A stretch of DNA of 7,124 bases from Frankiaceae bacterium (lineage in GTDB: Bacteria; Actinomycetota; Actinomycetes; Frankiales; Frankiaceae), in NCBI GenBank assembly GCA_030840885.1, contig JAVEDQ010000623.1, positions 1 to 7,124 of the forward strand, given 5' to 3'. The notes under the pieces are model-generated. The model worked only from the letters and a program-made list of their open reading frames with translations, made no database searches and was not told where the DNA came from. The position numbers and the translations under genes are program-made. Shown piece by piece: positions 1-5,244 of the stretch. Numbering within the stretch: position 1 is the first letter of the stretch; every line of letters starts with the position of its first letter.

Positions 1-257
1 AGGGCAAGGCGTGGACCTCGGCCGCCTACGGCATGCCGAGTGCGGGGCAGAAGGACAAGATGGGTTCGATGCCGATCTTCGCGACCGCCATCACGACGAT
101 GACGCACGGCCGCTTCACGCCGCAGACGGGTGCCGTGCCGGTCTATCGCGACGGCACGCTGCTCGGGGCCGTGGGCGCCAGCGGCGGTACGGGCGACCAG
201 GACGAGCAGGTCTCGCGGACCGCGGTGGAGACGACCGGGTTCTCGATCGAGAGCTGA
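1..257 (+). CDS. GlcG/HbpS-type (DUF336) heme-binding-like protein, 3' end only
   Basis: Partial gene: the reading frame is open from position 3, giving 84 C-terminal residues before the TGA at 255-257; the 5' end lies outside the window. The visible part has the hallmark of the GlcG/HbpS (DUF336) family: a Gly-Ala-Val-Gly segment followed by SGGTG and an acidic QDE ([15 protein letters not shown]), then a short C-terminal helix. Family members are usually about 130-170 residues, so roughly the last half is present. Some, such as Streptomyces HbpS, bind heme and modulate a redox-sensing two-component system; others are encoded beside glycolate-oxidation genes. Which role applies here cannot be decided without the upstream neighbours. 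The region downstream to proS is only about 40-55 bases and shows no clear terminator. The family call is firm; the function is inferred. Confidence 0.8.
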   Translation, partial: GKAWTSAAYGMPSAGQKDKMGSMPIFATAITTMTHGRFTPQTGAVPVYRDGTLLGAVGASGGTGDQDEQVSRTAVETTGFSIES

Positions 258-280
258 GGCTTGCGGCAGGGGGCACTCGG

Positions 281-286
281 TAGCGT
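281..286 (+). promoter_or_regulatory. Possible -10 element (TAGCGT) for proS
   Basis: TAGCGT fits the TANNNT -10 pattern of actinobacterial housekeeping promoters and ends 8 bases before the GTG at 295, so transcription could begin at or just before that codon. The only -35-like hexamer, TTGCGG at 261-266, leaves a spacer of 14 bases, which is too short for a canonical promoter. Near-leaderless promoters often lack a good -35, so this is possible but weak. Confidence 0.3.
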
Positions 287-313
287 GCGCAGGCGTGGCC
301 ACCGTCCTGCGCA
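286..313 (+). repeat. Perfect 8-bp inverted repeat spanning the proS start region
   Basis: TGCGCAGG (286-293) is exactly complementary to CCTGCGCA (306-313), separated by 12 bases. Outward pairing can continue for three more positions with one C-G and two G-U pairs (283-285 with 314-316). The GTG start candidate (295) lies in the loop and the first base of the ATG candidate (313) lies in the 3' arm. The repeat is directly visible; a role as an RNA hairpin controlling initiation or as a DNA operator is inference. Confidence 0.6.
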
Positions 314-1992
314 TGTCGTCGCTGTTCCTCCGCACCCTGCGCGACGACCCGGCCGACGCCGAGGTGCCCAGCCACAAGCTGCTCGTCCGGGCCGGCTACG
401 TCCGCCGCGTGGCGGCCGGGCTCTGGACGTGGCTGCCGCTGGGCAAGATCGTGCTCGACCGGGTCGCGGCCATCGTGCGGGAGGAGATGCACGCCATCGG
501 CGGCCAGGAGGTGCTGTTCCCCTCGCTGCTGCCGCGGGAGCCCTACGAGGTCTCCGGCCGGTGGACCGAGTACGGCGAACAGGTCTTCCGGCTGCACGAC
601 CGGCGCGGCGGCGACTACCTGCTCGGGCCCACGCACGAGGAGATGTTCACGCTGCTGGTCAAGGGCGAGTACTCGTCCTACAAGGACCTGCCGGTCACGC
701 TGTACCAGGTCGCCACGAAGTACCGCGACGAGGCGCGGCCGCGCTCGGGAATCCTCCGGGGCCGTGAGTTCGTCATGAAGGACTCGTACAGTTTCGACCT
801 CGACGACGCAGGGCTGCAGCGCTCCTACGACGCGCACCGCGAGGCCTACGTCCGCATCTTCACCCGCCTCGGGCTGGACTACCGCATCGTCTCCGCGGTT
901 TCCGGCGCGATGGGAGGCAGTGCCAGCGAGGAGTTCCTCGCCCCCACCCCGGTCGGGGAGGACACCTACGTGACCTGCTCCAGCTGCGGCTACGCGGCCA
1001 ACGTCGAGGCGGTCCCCTCCGTCGCGACCGCGGTCGACCCGACCGTCGAGCACGGCCCGATGAGCGAAGTCCCCACCCCCGACACGCCGACCATCGAGAC
1101 GCTCGCCGCATCGCTCGGGGTGCCCGCCTCGGCAACGTTGAAGAACGTGCTGGTGAAGGTGGACGGCAAGCCGGTCGCCGTCGGCGTGCCCGGTGACCGC
1201 GAGGTCGACCTGACCCGCCTCGAGGCGGCCCTCGCGCCGGCCGTCATCACGGCCTTCGAGGCCGAGGACTTCGCGGCACATCCGCAGCTGGTGCGCGGAT
1301 ACCTCGGGCCGCAGGGCGGGCTCGTGACCTACTACGCCGACCGCCGGGTCGCGGACGGTACGGCGTGGGTGACGGGCGCGAACAAGGCCGACACGCACGT
1401 CCGGAACGCCGTCGCCGGGCGCGACTTCACGGTCGAGCGCTACCTCGACGTCGCCGACGTGGAGCCGGGCGATCCCTGCCCGCGGTGCGGCTCGCCGCTG
1501 GCGCTCGACCGGGCCATCGAGATCGGGCACATCTTCCAGCTCGGCCGCAAGTACACCGACGCGTTCGGCCTCGACGTGCTCGGTCAGGACGGCAAGCCGC
1601 AGCGGGTCACGATGGGCAGCTACGGCATCGGGGTCAGCCGGGCCGTGGCGGCGATCCTCGAGCAGAACCACGACGACCGCGGCCCGATCTGGCCGGCGGA
1701 GATCGCACCCGCCGCGGTGCACGTGGTCGCGGTCGGCAAGGCGGGGCAGCGCGAGGCCGCCGAGCAGCTGGCGGCAGAACTCGCCGACGCCGGCCACCGG
1801 GTGCTGCTCGACGACCGAGGGGTCTCGGCGGGGATCGCGTTCGCCGACGCCGACCTGCTCGGCATGCCCACCATCGTCATCGTCGGCAAGTCGCTCGCCG
1901 ACGGCGAGGTCGAGGTCAAGGACCGCCGCAGCGGTGAGCGGAGTCGCGTCGGGCTCGACCGCGTCCTCGATGCCCTGCCCGACCCGGCCTGA
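295..1992 (+). CDS. proS: Prolyl-tRNA synthetase (bacterial type with INS editing domain)
   Basis: Class II aminoacyl-tRNA synthetase that charges tRNA-Pro with proline in the cytoplasm. From the GTG at 295 it has 565 residues, normal for the bacterial editing-type enzyme. Landmarks: N-terminal [23 protein letters not shown] with T113 and E115; motif 2 [10 protein letters not shown] at 143-152; the INS (YbaK-like) editing insertion at about 231-380, where K283 in TLKNVLVKV is the likely counterpart of the editing lysine in E. coli ProRS; motif 3 [10 protein letters not shown] at 440-449; and a C-terminal anticodon-binding domain from about 465. Two CxxC pairs (C228/C231 and C395/C398) flank the INS domain and may bind zinc. 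Start choice: actinobacterial homologues, recalled from memory, keep an R-M-S-x-L-F-L-R-T stretch, and the Arg-Met here is encoded just before and at ATG 313, favouring GTG 295. ATG 313 (559 residues) remains possible. Neither start has a good Shine-Dalgarno sequence. The stop is one base from the next start. Confidence 0.96.
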   Translation: MATVLRMSSLFLRTLRDDPADAEVPSHKLLVRAGYVRRVAAGLWTWLPLGKIVLDRVAAIVREEMHAIGGQEVLFPSLLPREPYEVSGRWTEYGEQVFRLHDRRGGDYLLGPTHEEMFTLLVKGEYSSYKDLPVTLYQVATKYRDEARPRSGILRGREFVMKDSYSFDLDDAGLQRSYDAHREAYVRIFTRLGLDYRIVSAVSGAMGGSASEEFLAPTPVGEDTYVTCSSCGYAANVEAVPSVATAVDPTVEHGPMSEVPTPDTPTIETLAASLGVPASATLKNVLVKVDGKPVAVGVPGDREVDLTRLEAALAPAVITAFEAEDFAAHPQLVRGYLGPQGGLVTYYADRRVADGTAWVTGANKADTHVRNAVAGRDFTVERYLDVADVEPGDPCPRCGSPLALDRAIEIGHIFQLGRKYTDAFGLDVLGQDGKPQRVTMGSYGIGVSRAVAAILEQNHDDRGPIWPAEIAPAAVHVVAVGKAGQREAAEQLAAELADAGHRVLLDDRGVSAGIAFADADLLGMPTIVIVGKSLADGEVEVKDRRSGERSRVGLDRVLDALPDPA

Positions 1993-1993
1993 C

Positions 1994-2755
1994 GTGCCCA
2001 CCTGCTCGGTGCGTGCCATCATCTTCGACTGGGGCGGCACGCTGACGCCGTTCCACGACATCGACCTGCTCGACCTGTGGCGGGCCGCCGCCGAGGTCCT
2101 GGCGCCGGACCGTGTCGACGAGGTCTCGCAGGCGCTCGCCCGGGCCGAGGCGCAGTGGTGGCAGCAGGCCGTGGCGAGCGGTCGCAGCGGCACCACCGCC
2201 GACGTGCTCGCCGCCGCGGCCGAGGCGACCGGGTTCGACGTCGACGCCGCGTTGCACGACCGCGCCCTGGCCGCGCACCTCGAGGCCTGGACGCCGCACA
2301 CCATCGCCGACCCGCAGGCCGCGCCGCTGCTCACCGCGTTGCGCGAGCGGGGCATCCGCACCGGCCTGCTCTCCAACACGCACTGGCCGCGGGCGTGGCA
2401 CGAGCGCTGGCTCGCCCGCGACGGGCTGCTCGAGCTGCTCGACGCCCGCACCTACACCAGCGACCTCGCTCACCTGAAGCCCCACCCGGAGGCCTTCCGG
2501 GCAGCGATGGAGGCGACCGCTGCCGACGGGGAGCCGCTGCGGCCGGAGCAGGTGGTGTTCGTCGGCGACCGGCCGCTCGACGACATCTCCGGCGCCCAGG
2601 CCTTCGGGATGCGCACCGTGCTGCTACCGGGAAGTCTCCGGGCGAGCACCGTGAATCCAGACAACGCGGTTCCGGACCACCCGGTCGAGCCCGACCTGCG
2701 CGCGGCTGGGCTGGGCGATGTCCTGACCGCGGTCGACGCCTGGCGGCGCTCGTGA
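1994..2755 (+). CDS. HAD-superfamily hydrolase with DxGGT motif I
   Basis: Cytoplasmic haloacid dehalogenase-like hydrolase of about 253 residues, substrate unknown. All four HAD motifs are present: motif I IFDWGGTL with nucleophile D12; motif II LLSNTHW with S127; motif III LKPHPEAF with K162; motif IV VFVGDRPLDD with D192 and D196/D197. An alpha-helical cap (about 20-100) lies between motifs I and II, as in subfamily IA. Notably, the position two after the nucleophile is Gly14 rather than the Asp that serves as general acid/base in typical phosphatases. That pattern occurs in some HAD clades, so a simple phosphatase function should not be assumed. The start is uncertain: GTG 1994 leaves one base after proS, GTG 2009 would begin directly at VRAIIFDW, and ATG 1970 would overlap proS. 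No Shine-Dalgarno sequence is evident, suggesting translational coupling to proS. Its TGA overlaps the marR start. Confidence 0.88.
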   Translation: MPTCSVRAIIFDWGGTLTPFHDIDLLDLWRAAAEVLAPDRVDEVSQALARAEAQWWQQAVASGRSGTTADVLAAAAEATGFDVDAALHDRALAAHLEAWTPHTIADPQAAPLLTALRERGIRTGLLSNTHWPRAWHERWLARDGLLELLDARTYTSDLAHLKPHPEAFRAAMEATAADGEPLRPEQVVFVGDRPLDDISGAQAFGMRTVLLPGSLRASTVNPDNAVPDHPVEPDLRAAGLGDVLTAVDAWRRS

Positions 2756-3183
2756 CCATCGACGACGCCGAACTCGCGGCCCGGCTCCGGGTCGCTGTCG
2801 GGCGGCTCCAGCGCCAGGTCCGGCGGCGTGCGGTCGGCGACCTCACGCTCTCGCAGATCTCGGCGCTGGTGAGCATCGAGCAGCACGGCCCGTTGCGGGC
2901 CGGGGACCTCGCCGCCCGGGAATGCGTCTCGGCTCCCACGATGACGCGCATCCTCGCCGTGCTCGAGGACCGCGCCCTCGTCGCCCGGGAGGTGGACCCC
3001 GCCGACCGGCGCGCCTCCTCGGTGCTGTTGACCGACGAGGGACGAGCCGTGCTCGGGGGTCTGCGCCGGGAACGGACGGCTTTCCTCGAGGACCGGCTCG
3101 GCCACCTCGATGCCGACGGTCGGCGTCGGCTCGCCGACGCCGTCGAGGTCCTGGAGGAACTGGTCGAGCTGCCCGACGACTGA
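2752..3183 (+). CDS. MarR-family winged-helix transcriptional regulator
   Basis: 143-residue protein of normal MarR length. MarR proteins are dimeric DNA-binding regulators, usually repressors released by small ligands or oxidation. Helices 1-2 (about 5-30) and the C-terminal helices (about 100-140) would form the dimer interface. The winged helix covers about 31-100: GDLAARECVSAPTMTRIL (51-68) is the helix-turn-helix, and DPADRRASSVLLTDEG (82-97) is the wing with the conserved D-x-R signature (D85, R87). The only cysteine, C58, lies in the turn before the recognition helix; it is not at the N-terminal position used by OhrR-type peroxide sensors. The start is GTG 2752, whose last two bases open the TGA of the HAD gene (GTGA overlap), with no separate Shine-Dalgarno sequence, so coupling is likely. 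Target and ligand cannot be read from the sequence; adjacency to the HAD gene and to proS is the only hint. Confidence 0.9.
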   Translation: MTIDDAELAARLRVAVGRLQRQVRRRAVGDLTLSQISALVSIEQHGPLRAGDLAARECVSAPTMTRILAVLEDRALVAREVDPADRRASSVLLTDEGRAVLGGLRRERTAFLEDRLGHLDADGRRRLADAVEVLEELVELPDD

Positions 3184-3208
3184 CCGGCTGGAACCGGCCA
3201 TGAGGTCG

Positions 3209-3214
3209 TAGGCT
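3209..3214 (+). promoter_or_regulatory. Possible -10 element (TAGGCT) for the rimP-nusA-ylxR-infB cluster
   Basis: TAGGCT matches the actinobacterial TANNNT -10 pattern and lies in the only sizeable gap (3184-3257) before the rimP cluster, about 44 bases upstream of the rimP ATG. A loose -35 candidate, CTGGAA at 3188-3193, gives a 15-base spacer and only three matches to TTGACA. Position favours a promoter; sequence support is weak. Confidence 0.35.
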
Positions 3215-3225
3215 GCCCAGGGCGA

Positions 3226-3240
3226 CCCGGCAGTACCGGG
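3226..3240 (+). other. Short hairpin in the rimP leader
   Basis: CCCGG (3226-3230) pairs perfectly with CCGGG (3236-3240) around a 5-base loop, CAGTA. It ends 6 bases before the rimP Shine-Dalgarno sequence. No T-run follows, so it is not an intrinsic terminator. It resembles in size and position the hairpin before infB (5210-5224). A role in translation control is only a guess. Confidence 0.35.
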
Positions 3241-3246
3241 GACAAC

Positions 3247-3252
3247 AGGAGG
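3247..3252 (+). promoter_or_regulatory. Ribosome binding site of rimP (AGGAGG)
   Basis: A perfect AGGAGG with 5 bases to ATG 3258. It decides the start: the in-frame GTG at 3252 overlaps the Shine-Dalgarno sequence itself and cannot use it. It is the strongest ribosome binding site in the window, fitting the head gene of the cluster. Confidence 0.85.
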
Positions 3253-3257
3253 TGGTC

Positions 3258-3764
3258 ATGGCCAACGACGCGGTCCGCGGGCAGCTCACCGACCTCCTCC
3301 GGCCGGTCGTGGAACGCTGCGGCCTCGACCTCGAGGACGTCGCCGTCAACCGCGCCGGCTCCCGCAGCGTCGTACGCGTCGTCGTCGACGTCGATGGTGG
3401 CCTCGACCTCGACGCGGTCGCCGAGGTGAGCCGTGAGGTCTCCGTCGTCCTCGACGACGCCGACGACCTGCTGCGCGGTGCCTTCGTCCTCGAGGTGACG
3501 AGCCCCGGCGTCGACCGGCCGCTGACGGCCCCGCGGCACTGGCGGCGGGCCCTGACCCGGAAGGTCGCCGTTTCGCGGACCGACGGCCGTGAGGTCGTCG
3601 GCCGCCTACGCGAGGCCGACGAAGCCGCCGAGGGGTCGGCGACGCTGGTCACCGACGACGGTCCGGTGCAGGTGCGCTACGCCGACGTCCGCCGGGCCAT
3701 GGTGCAGGTCGAGTTCAGCTCGTCGGGGTCCGGATCTCCGAAGTCAGGGTCGGAGGCTTCGTGA
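3258..3764 (+). CDS. rimP: Ribosome maturation factor RimP
   Basis: 168-residue cytoplasmic factor needed for late maturation of the 30S subunit, where it assists formation of the central pseudoknot region and S12 assembly. The N-terminal alpha/beta domain (about 1-85) begins with a helix, [16 protein letters not shown], and contains the strand [12 protein letters not shown]. The family hallmark [12 protein letters not shown] is at 78-89, followed by the C-terminal SH3-like domain (about 92-155) with [12 protein letters not shown]. The last 15 or so residues are a Ser/Gly-rich tail ([15 protein letters not shown]) with no obvious function. Length is at the upper end of normal for actinobacteria because of that tail. 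ATG 3258 is set by the AGGAGG site. Its stop codon overlaps the nusA GTG (GTGA), a standard sign of coupled translation in the rimP-nusA pair. Confidence 0.95.
   Translation: MANDAVRGQLTDLLRPVVERCGLDLEDVAVNRAGSRSVVRVVVDVDGGLDLDAVAEVSREVSVVLDDADDLLRGAFVLEVTSPGVDRPLTAPRHWRRALTRKVAVSRTDGREVVGRLREADEAAEGSATLVTDDGPVQVRYADVRRAMVQVEFSSSGSGSPKSGSEAS
3752..3756 (+). promoter_or_regulatory. Ribosome binding site of nusA (GGAGG)
   Basis: GGAGG lies inside the end of rimP, 4 bases before GTG 3761. It supports this GTG over the internal ATG at 3773 as the nusA start and allows re-initiation at the rimP stop. Confidence 0.75.
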
Positions 3765-4816
3765 AACTCGACATGGCTGCGCTGCGCAGCGTCGAGCGCG
3801 AGAAGGAGATCGCCTTCGACGCCCTCGTCGACGCGATCGAGGCCGCGCTTCTGACGGCGTACCGCCACACCGACGGTGCGGCGCCGGATGCCCGGGTGAA
3901 CGTCGACCGCACCAGCGGTGAGGTCGCCGTCCTGGTCCGGGAGTCCGGGGACGACGGGGTCGTGCTCCGCGAGTACGACGACACCCCGGCCGACTTCGGG
4001 CGCATCGCGGCGACCACCGCGCGGCAGGTCATCCTGCAGCGGCTGCGCGAGGTGCAGTCGGAGGCCACCTTCAGCGAGTACGCCGGCCGCGAGCGCGAGG
4101 TCATCAGCGGTGTCGTGCAGCACCACGAGCAGCGGGCCGGCTCCAAGGTCGTCCTGGTCGCCATCGGAGAGGGCATGGAGGCGGTGCTCCCGCCCGCCGA
4201 GCAGGTGCCCAACGAGCGCTACGAGCACGGCGACAGGCTGCGGGTCTACGTCGTCGGGGTCGCCAAGAGCCCCCGCGGTGTCTCGGTGACCGTCTCGCGC
4301 ACGCACCCCGAACTCGTCCGCGGGTTGTTCCGCATCGAGGTCCCCGAGGTGGCCGACGGCGCCGTCGAGATCGCCGCGATCGCGCGGGAGGCGGGGCACC
4401 GCACGAAGATCGCGGTGCACTCCCGCGTGGCGGGGCTCAACCCGAAGGGCGCCTGCATCGGGCCGATGGGCAGCCGTGTCCGTGCCGTCATGGCCGAGCT
4501 GCACGGCGAGAAGATCGACATCGTCGACTACTCGGAGGACCCGGCGTCGTTCGTCGGCTCGGCGCTCTCCCCGGCCCGGGTGAGCTCCGTCGAGGTCGTC
4601 GACCTGGCCGCCCGAGCCGCCCGGGTGGTCGTCCCGGACTACCAGCTCTCGCTCGCCATCGGCAAGGAGGGGCAGAACGCCCGCCTCGCCGCCCGGCTGA
4701 CCGGCTGGCGCATCGACATCCGCAGTGACGCCGAGGCCCGCCCGGATGGTCAACCTCAAGCCGAGACCGAAGCCGAGCCGGAACGCTCGCTACCAGCCCG
4801 GGGAGTTCCGCGATAG
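3761..4816 (+). CDS. nusA: Transcription elongation/termination factor NusA
   Basis: 351-residue RNA polymerase-binding factor that modulates pausing, termination and antitermination. Domains in order: N-terminal polymerase-binding domain (about 1-110) starting [18 protein letters not shown]1 domain (about 112-183) with [14 protein letters not shown]1 with its GPMG loop at 234-237; KH2 with the GKEG loop at 301-304 in [20 protein letters not shown]. There are no C-terminal acidic AR repeats of the E. coli kind, as is usual for actinobacterial NusA; the protein ends in a short acidic, disordered-looking tail (about 325-351). GTG 3761 is preferred because of the GGAGG site and because the MKLDMAALR start matches remembered actinobacterial relatives. 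It overlaps rimP by 4 bases and is followed by ylxR. Confidence 0.96.
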   Translation: MKLDMAALRSVEREKEIAFDALVDAIEAALLTAYRHTDGAAPDARVNVDRTSGEVAVLVRESGDDGVVLREYDDTPADFGRIAATTARQVILQRLREVQSEATFSEYAGREREVISGVVQHHEQRAGSKVVLVAIGEGMEAVLPPAEQVPNERYEHGDRLRVYVVGVAKSPRGVSVTVSRTHPELVRGLFRIEVPEVADGAVEIAAIAREAGHRTKIAVHSRVAGLNPKGACIGPMGSRVRAVMAELHGEKIDIVDYSEDPASFVGSALSPARVSSVEVVDLAARAARVVVPDYQLSLAIGKEGQNARLAARLTGWRIDIRSDAEARPDGQPQAETEAEPERSLPARGVPR

Positions 4817-4848
4817 CATAGGTGGGAACAACTTTTGGGGCGCGTCGC

Positions 4849-5157
4849 ATGGAGCCGGTCCGTACCTGTGTCGGGTGCCGGAGACGGGCGACAGCCACCG
4901 AGCTGCTGCGTGTCGTGGTCGTCGACGGTGTTCTCGTCCCCGATCCACGTCGGCGGTTGCCGGGCAGGGGTGCGCATCTCCACCCCGGGCCGGAGTGCCT
5001 CGCTGCGGCGGAGCGTCGATCGGCGTTCCGACGGGCGTTCCGCTCCTCGGGACCGTTCGACACCTCGCTGCTGCGGGAGCACGGCTTGGCAGGAACGCAG
5101 TCGCAGGAAACAGTTCAGCAGGCAGTTCGAGCCGGAAGCAGGGCGAGACGACGATGA
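4849..5157 (+). CDS. ylxR: YlxR family (DUF448) RNA-binding-like protein
   Basis: 102-residue basic protein of the YlxR/DUF448 family, found next to nusA and infB in many bacteria. The diagnostic N-terminus VRTCVGCRRR (residues 4-13, C7 and C10) is followed by the conserved core PDPRRRLPGRGAHLHPGPECL and AFRRAFR. The family fold suggests nucleic-acid binding; studies elsewhere implicate it in RNase P or transcription regulation, so the exact role is not settled. The C-terminal 30 residues (after about 72) are Gln/Arg-rich and look unstructured. Start: ATG 4849 puts the CxxC motif near the N-terminus as in relatives; GTG 4822 would add nine residues. Neither has a clear Shine-Dalgarno sequence; GGGG at 4837-4840 is the only candidate for ATG 4849. 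The gap after nusA is 32 bases. The ylxQ gene seen in Firmicutes is absent here. Confidence 0.9.
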   Translation: MEPVRTCVGCRRRATATELLRVVVVDGVLVPDPRRRLPGRGAHLHPGPECLAAAERRSAFRRAFRSSGPFDTSLLREHGLAGTQSQETVQQAVRAGSRARRR

Positions 5158-5185
5158 GTCCTCGATGAGCAGCTCACGATGAGCA
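5152..5185 (+). repeat. Three CGATGAG direct repeats at the ylxR end
   Basis: CGATGAG occurs at 5152-5158 (spanning the ylxR TGA), 5163-5169 and 5177-5183; the second and third copies share nine bases, CGATGAGCA. Start-to-start distances are 11 and 14 bases. Each copy contains ATGA, so several overlapping start/stop combinations occur. No function is evident. Confidence 0.5.
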
Positions 5186-5209
5186 ATCGCATGCTGTAGG
5201 TCCAGGTCA

Positions 5210-5224
5210 CGCGGGTAGTCCGCG
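5210..5224 (+). other. Short hairpin in the infB leader
   Basis: CGCGG (5210-5214) pairs with CCGCG (5220-5224) around the loop GTAGT, ending 10 bases before the infB Shine-Dalgarno sequence. No T-run follows, so it is not an intrinsic terminator. It has the same stem and loop sizes as the hairpin before rimP. Confidence 0.35.
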
Positions 5225-5234
5225 GGCCCAAGAT

Positions 5235-5240
5235 AAGGAG
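5235..5240 (+). promoter_or_regulatory. Ribosome binding site of infB (AAGGAG)
   Basis: AAGGAG with 4 bases to GTG 5245. It fixes the infB start and gives infB its own strong initiation signal despite the 87-base gap after ylxR. Confidence 0.85.
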
Positions 5241-5244
5241 CACC

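Noticed and set aside
115..2451. 778-codon open frame on the minus strand across proS and the HAD gene
   Set aside because: It lies antisense to two clearly recognisable genes; its translation is Arg/Ala/Val-rich with no family motif. Long antisense frames are expected where third positions are nearly all G or C.
2077..2751. Long N-terminal extension of the MarR frame upstream of 2752
   Set aside because: It runs out of frame through the HAD gene and reads as Arg/Ala-rich noise; MarR homology begins only after GTG 2752, giving the normal family length.
3184..3197. CCGG-CTGGAA-CCGG stem after marR as a terminator
   Set aside because: Only 4 bp from a self-complementary tetramer, with no T-run; too weak to call.
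3677..4759. 360-codon open frame on the minus strand across nusA
   Set aside because: It mirrors the nusA codon bias; the Asp/Leu/Val/Arg-rich product has no recognisable domain.
5158..5244. Riboswitch or RNA gene in the 87-base gap before infB
   Set aside because: Apart from the heptamer repeats and one 5-bp stem there is no extended secondary structure or recognised motif.
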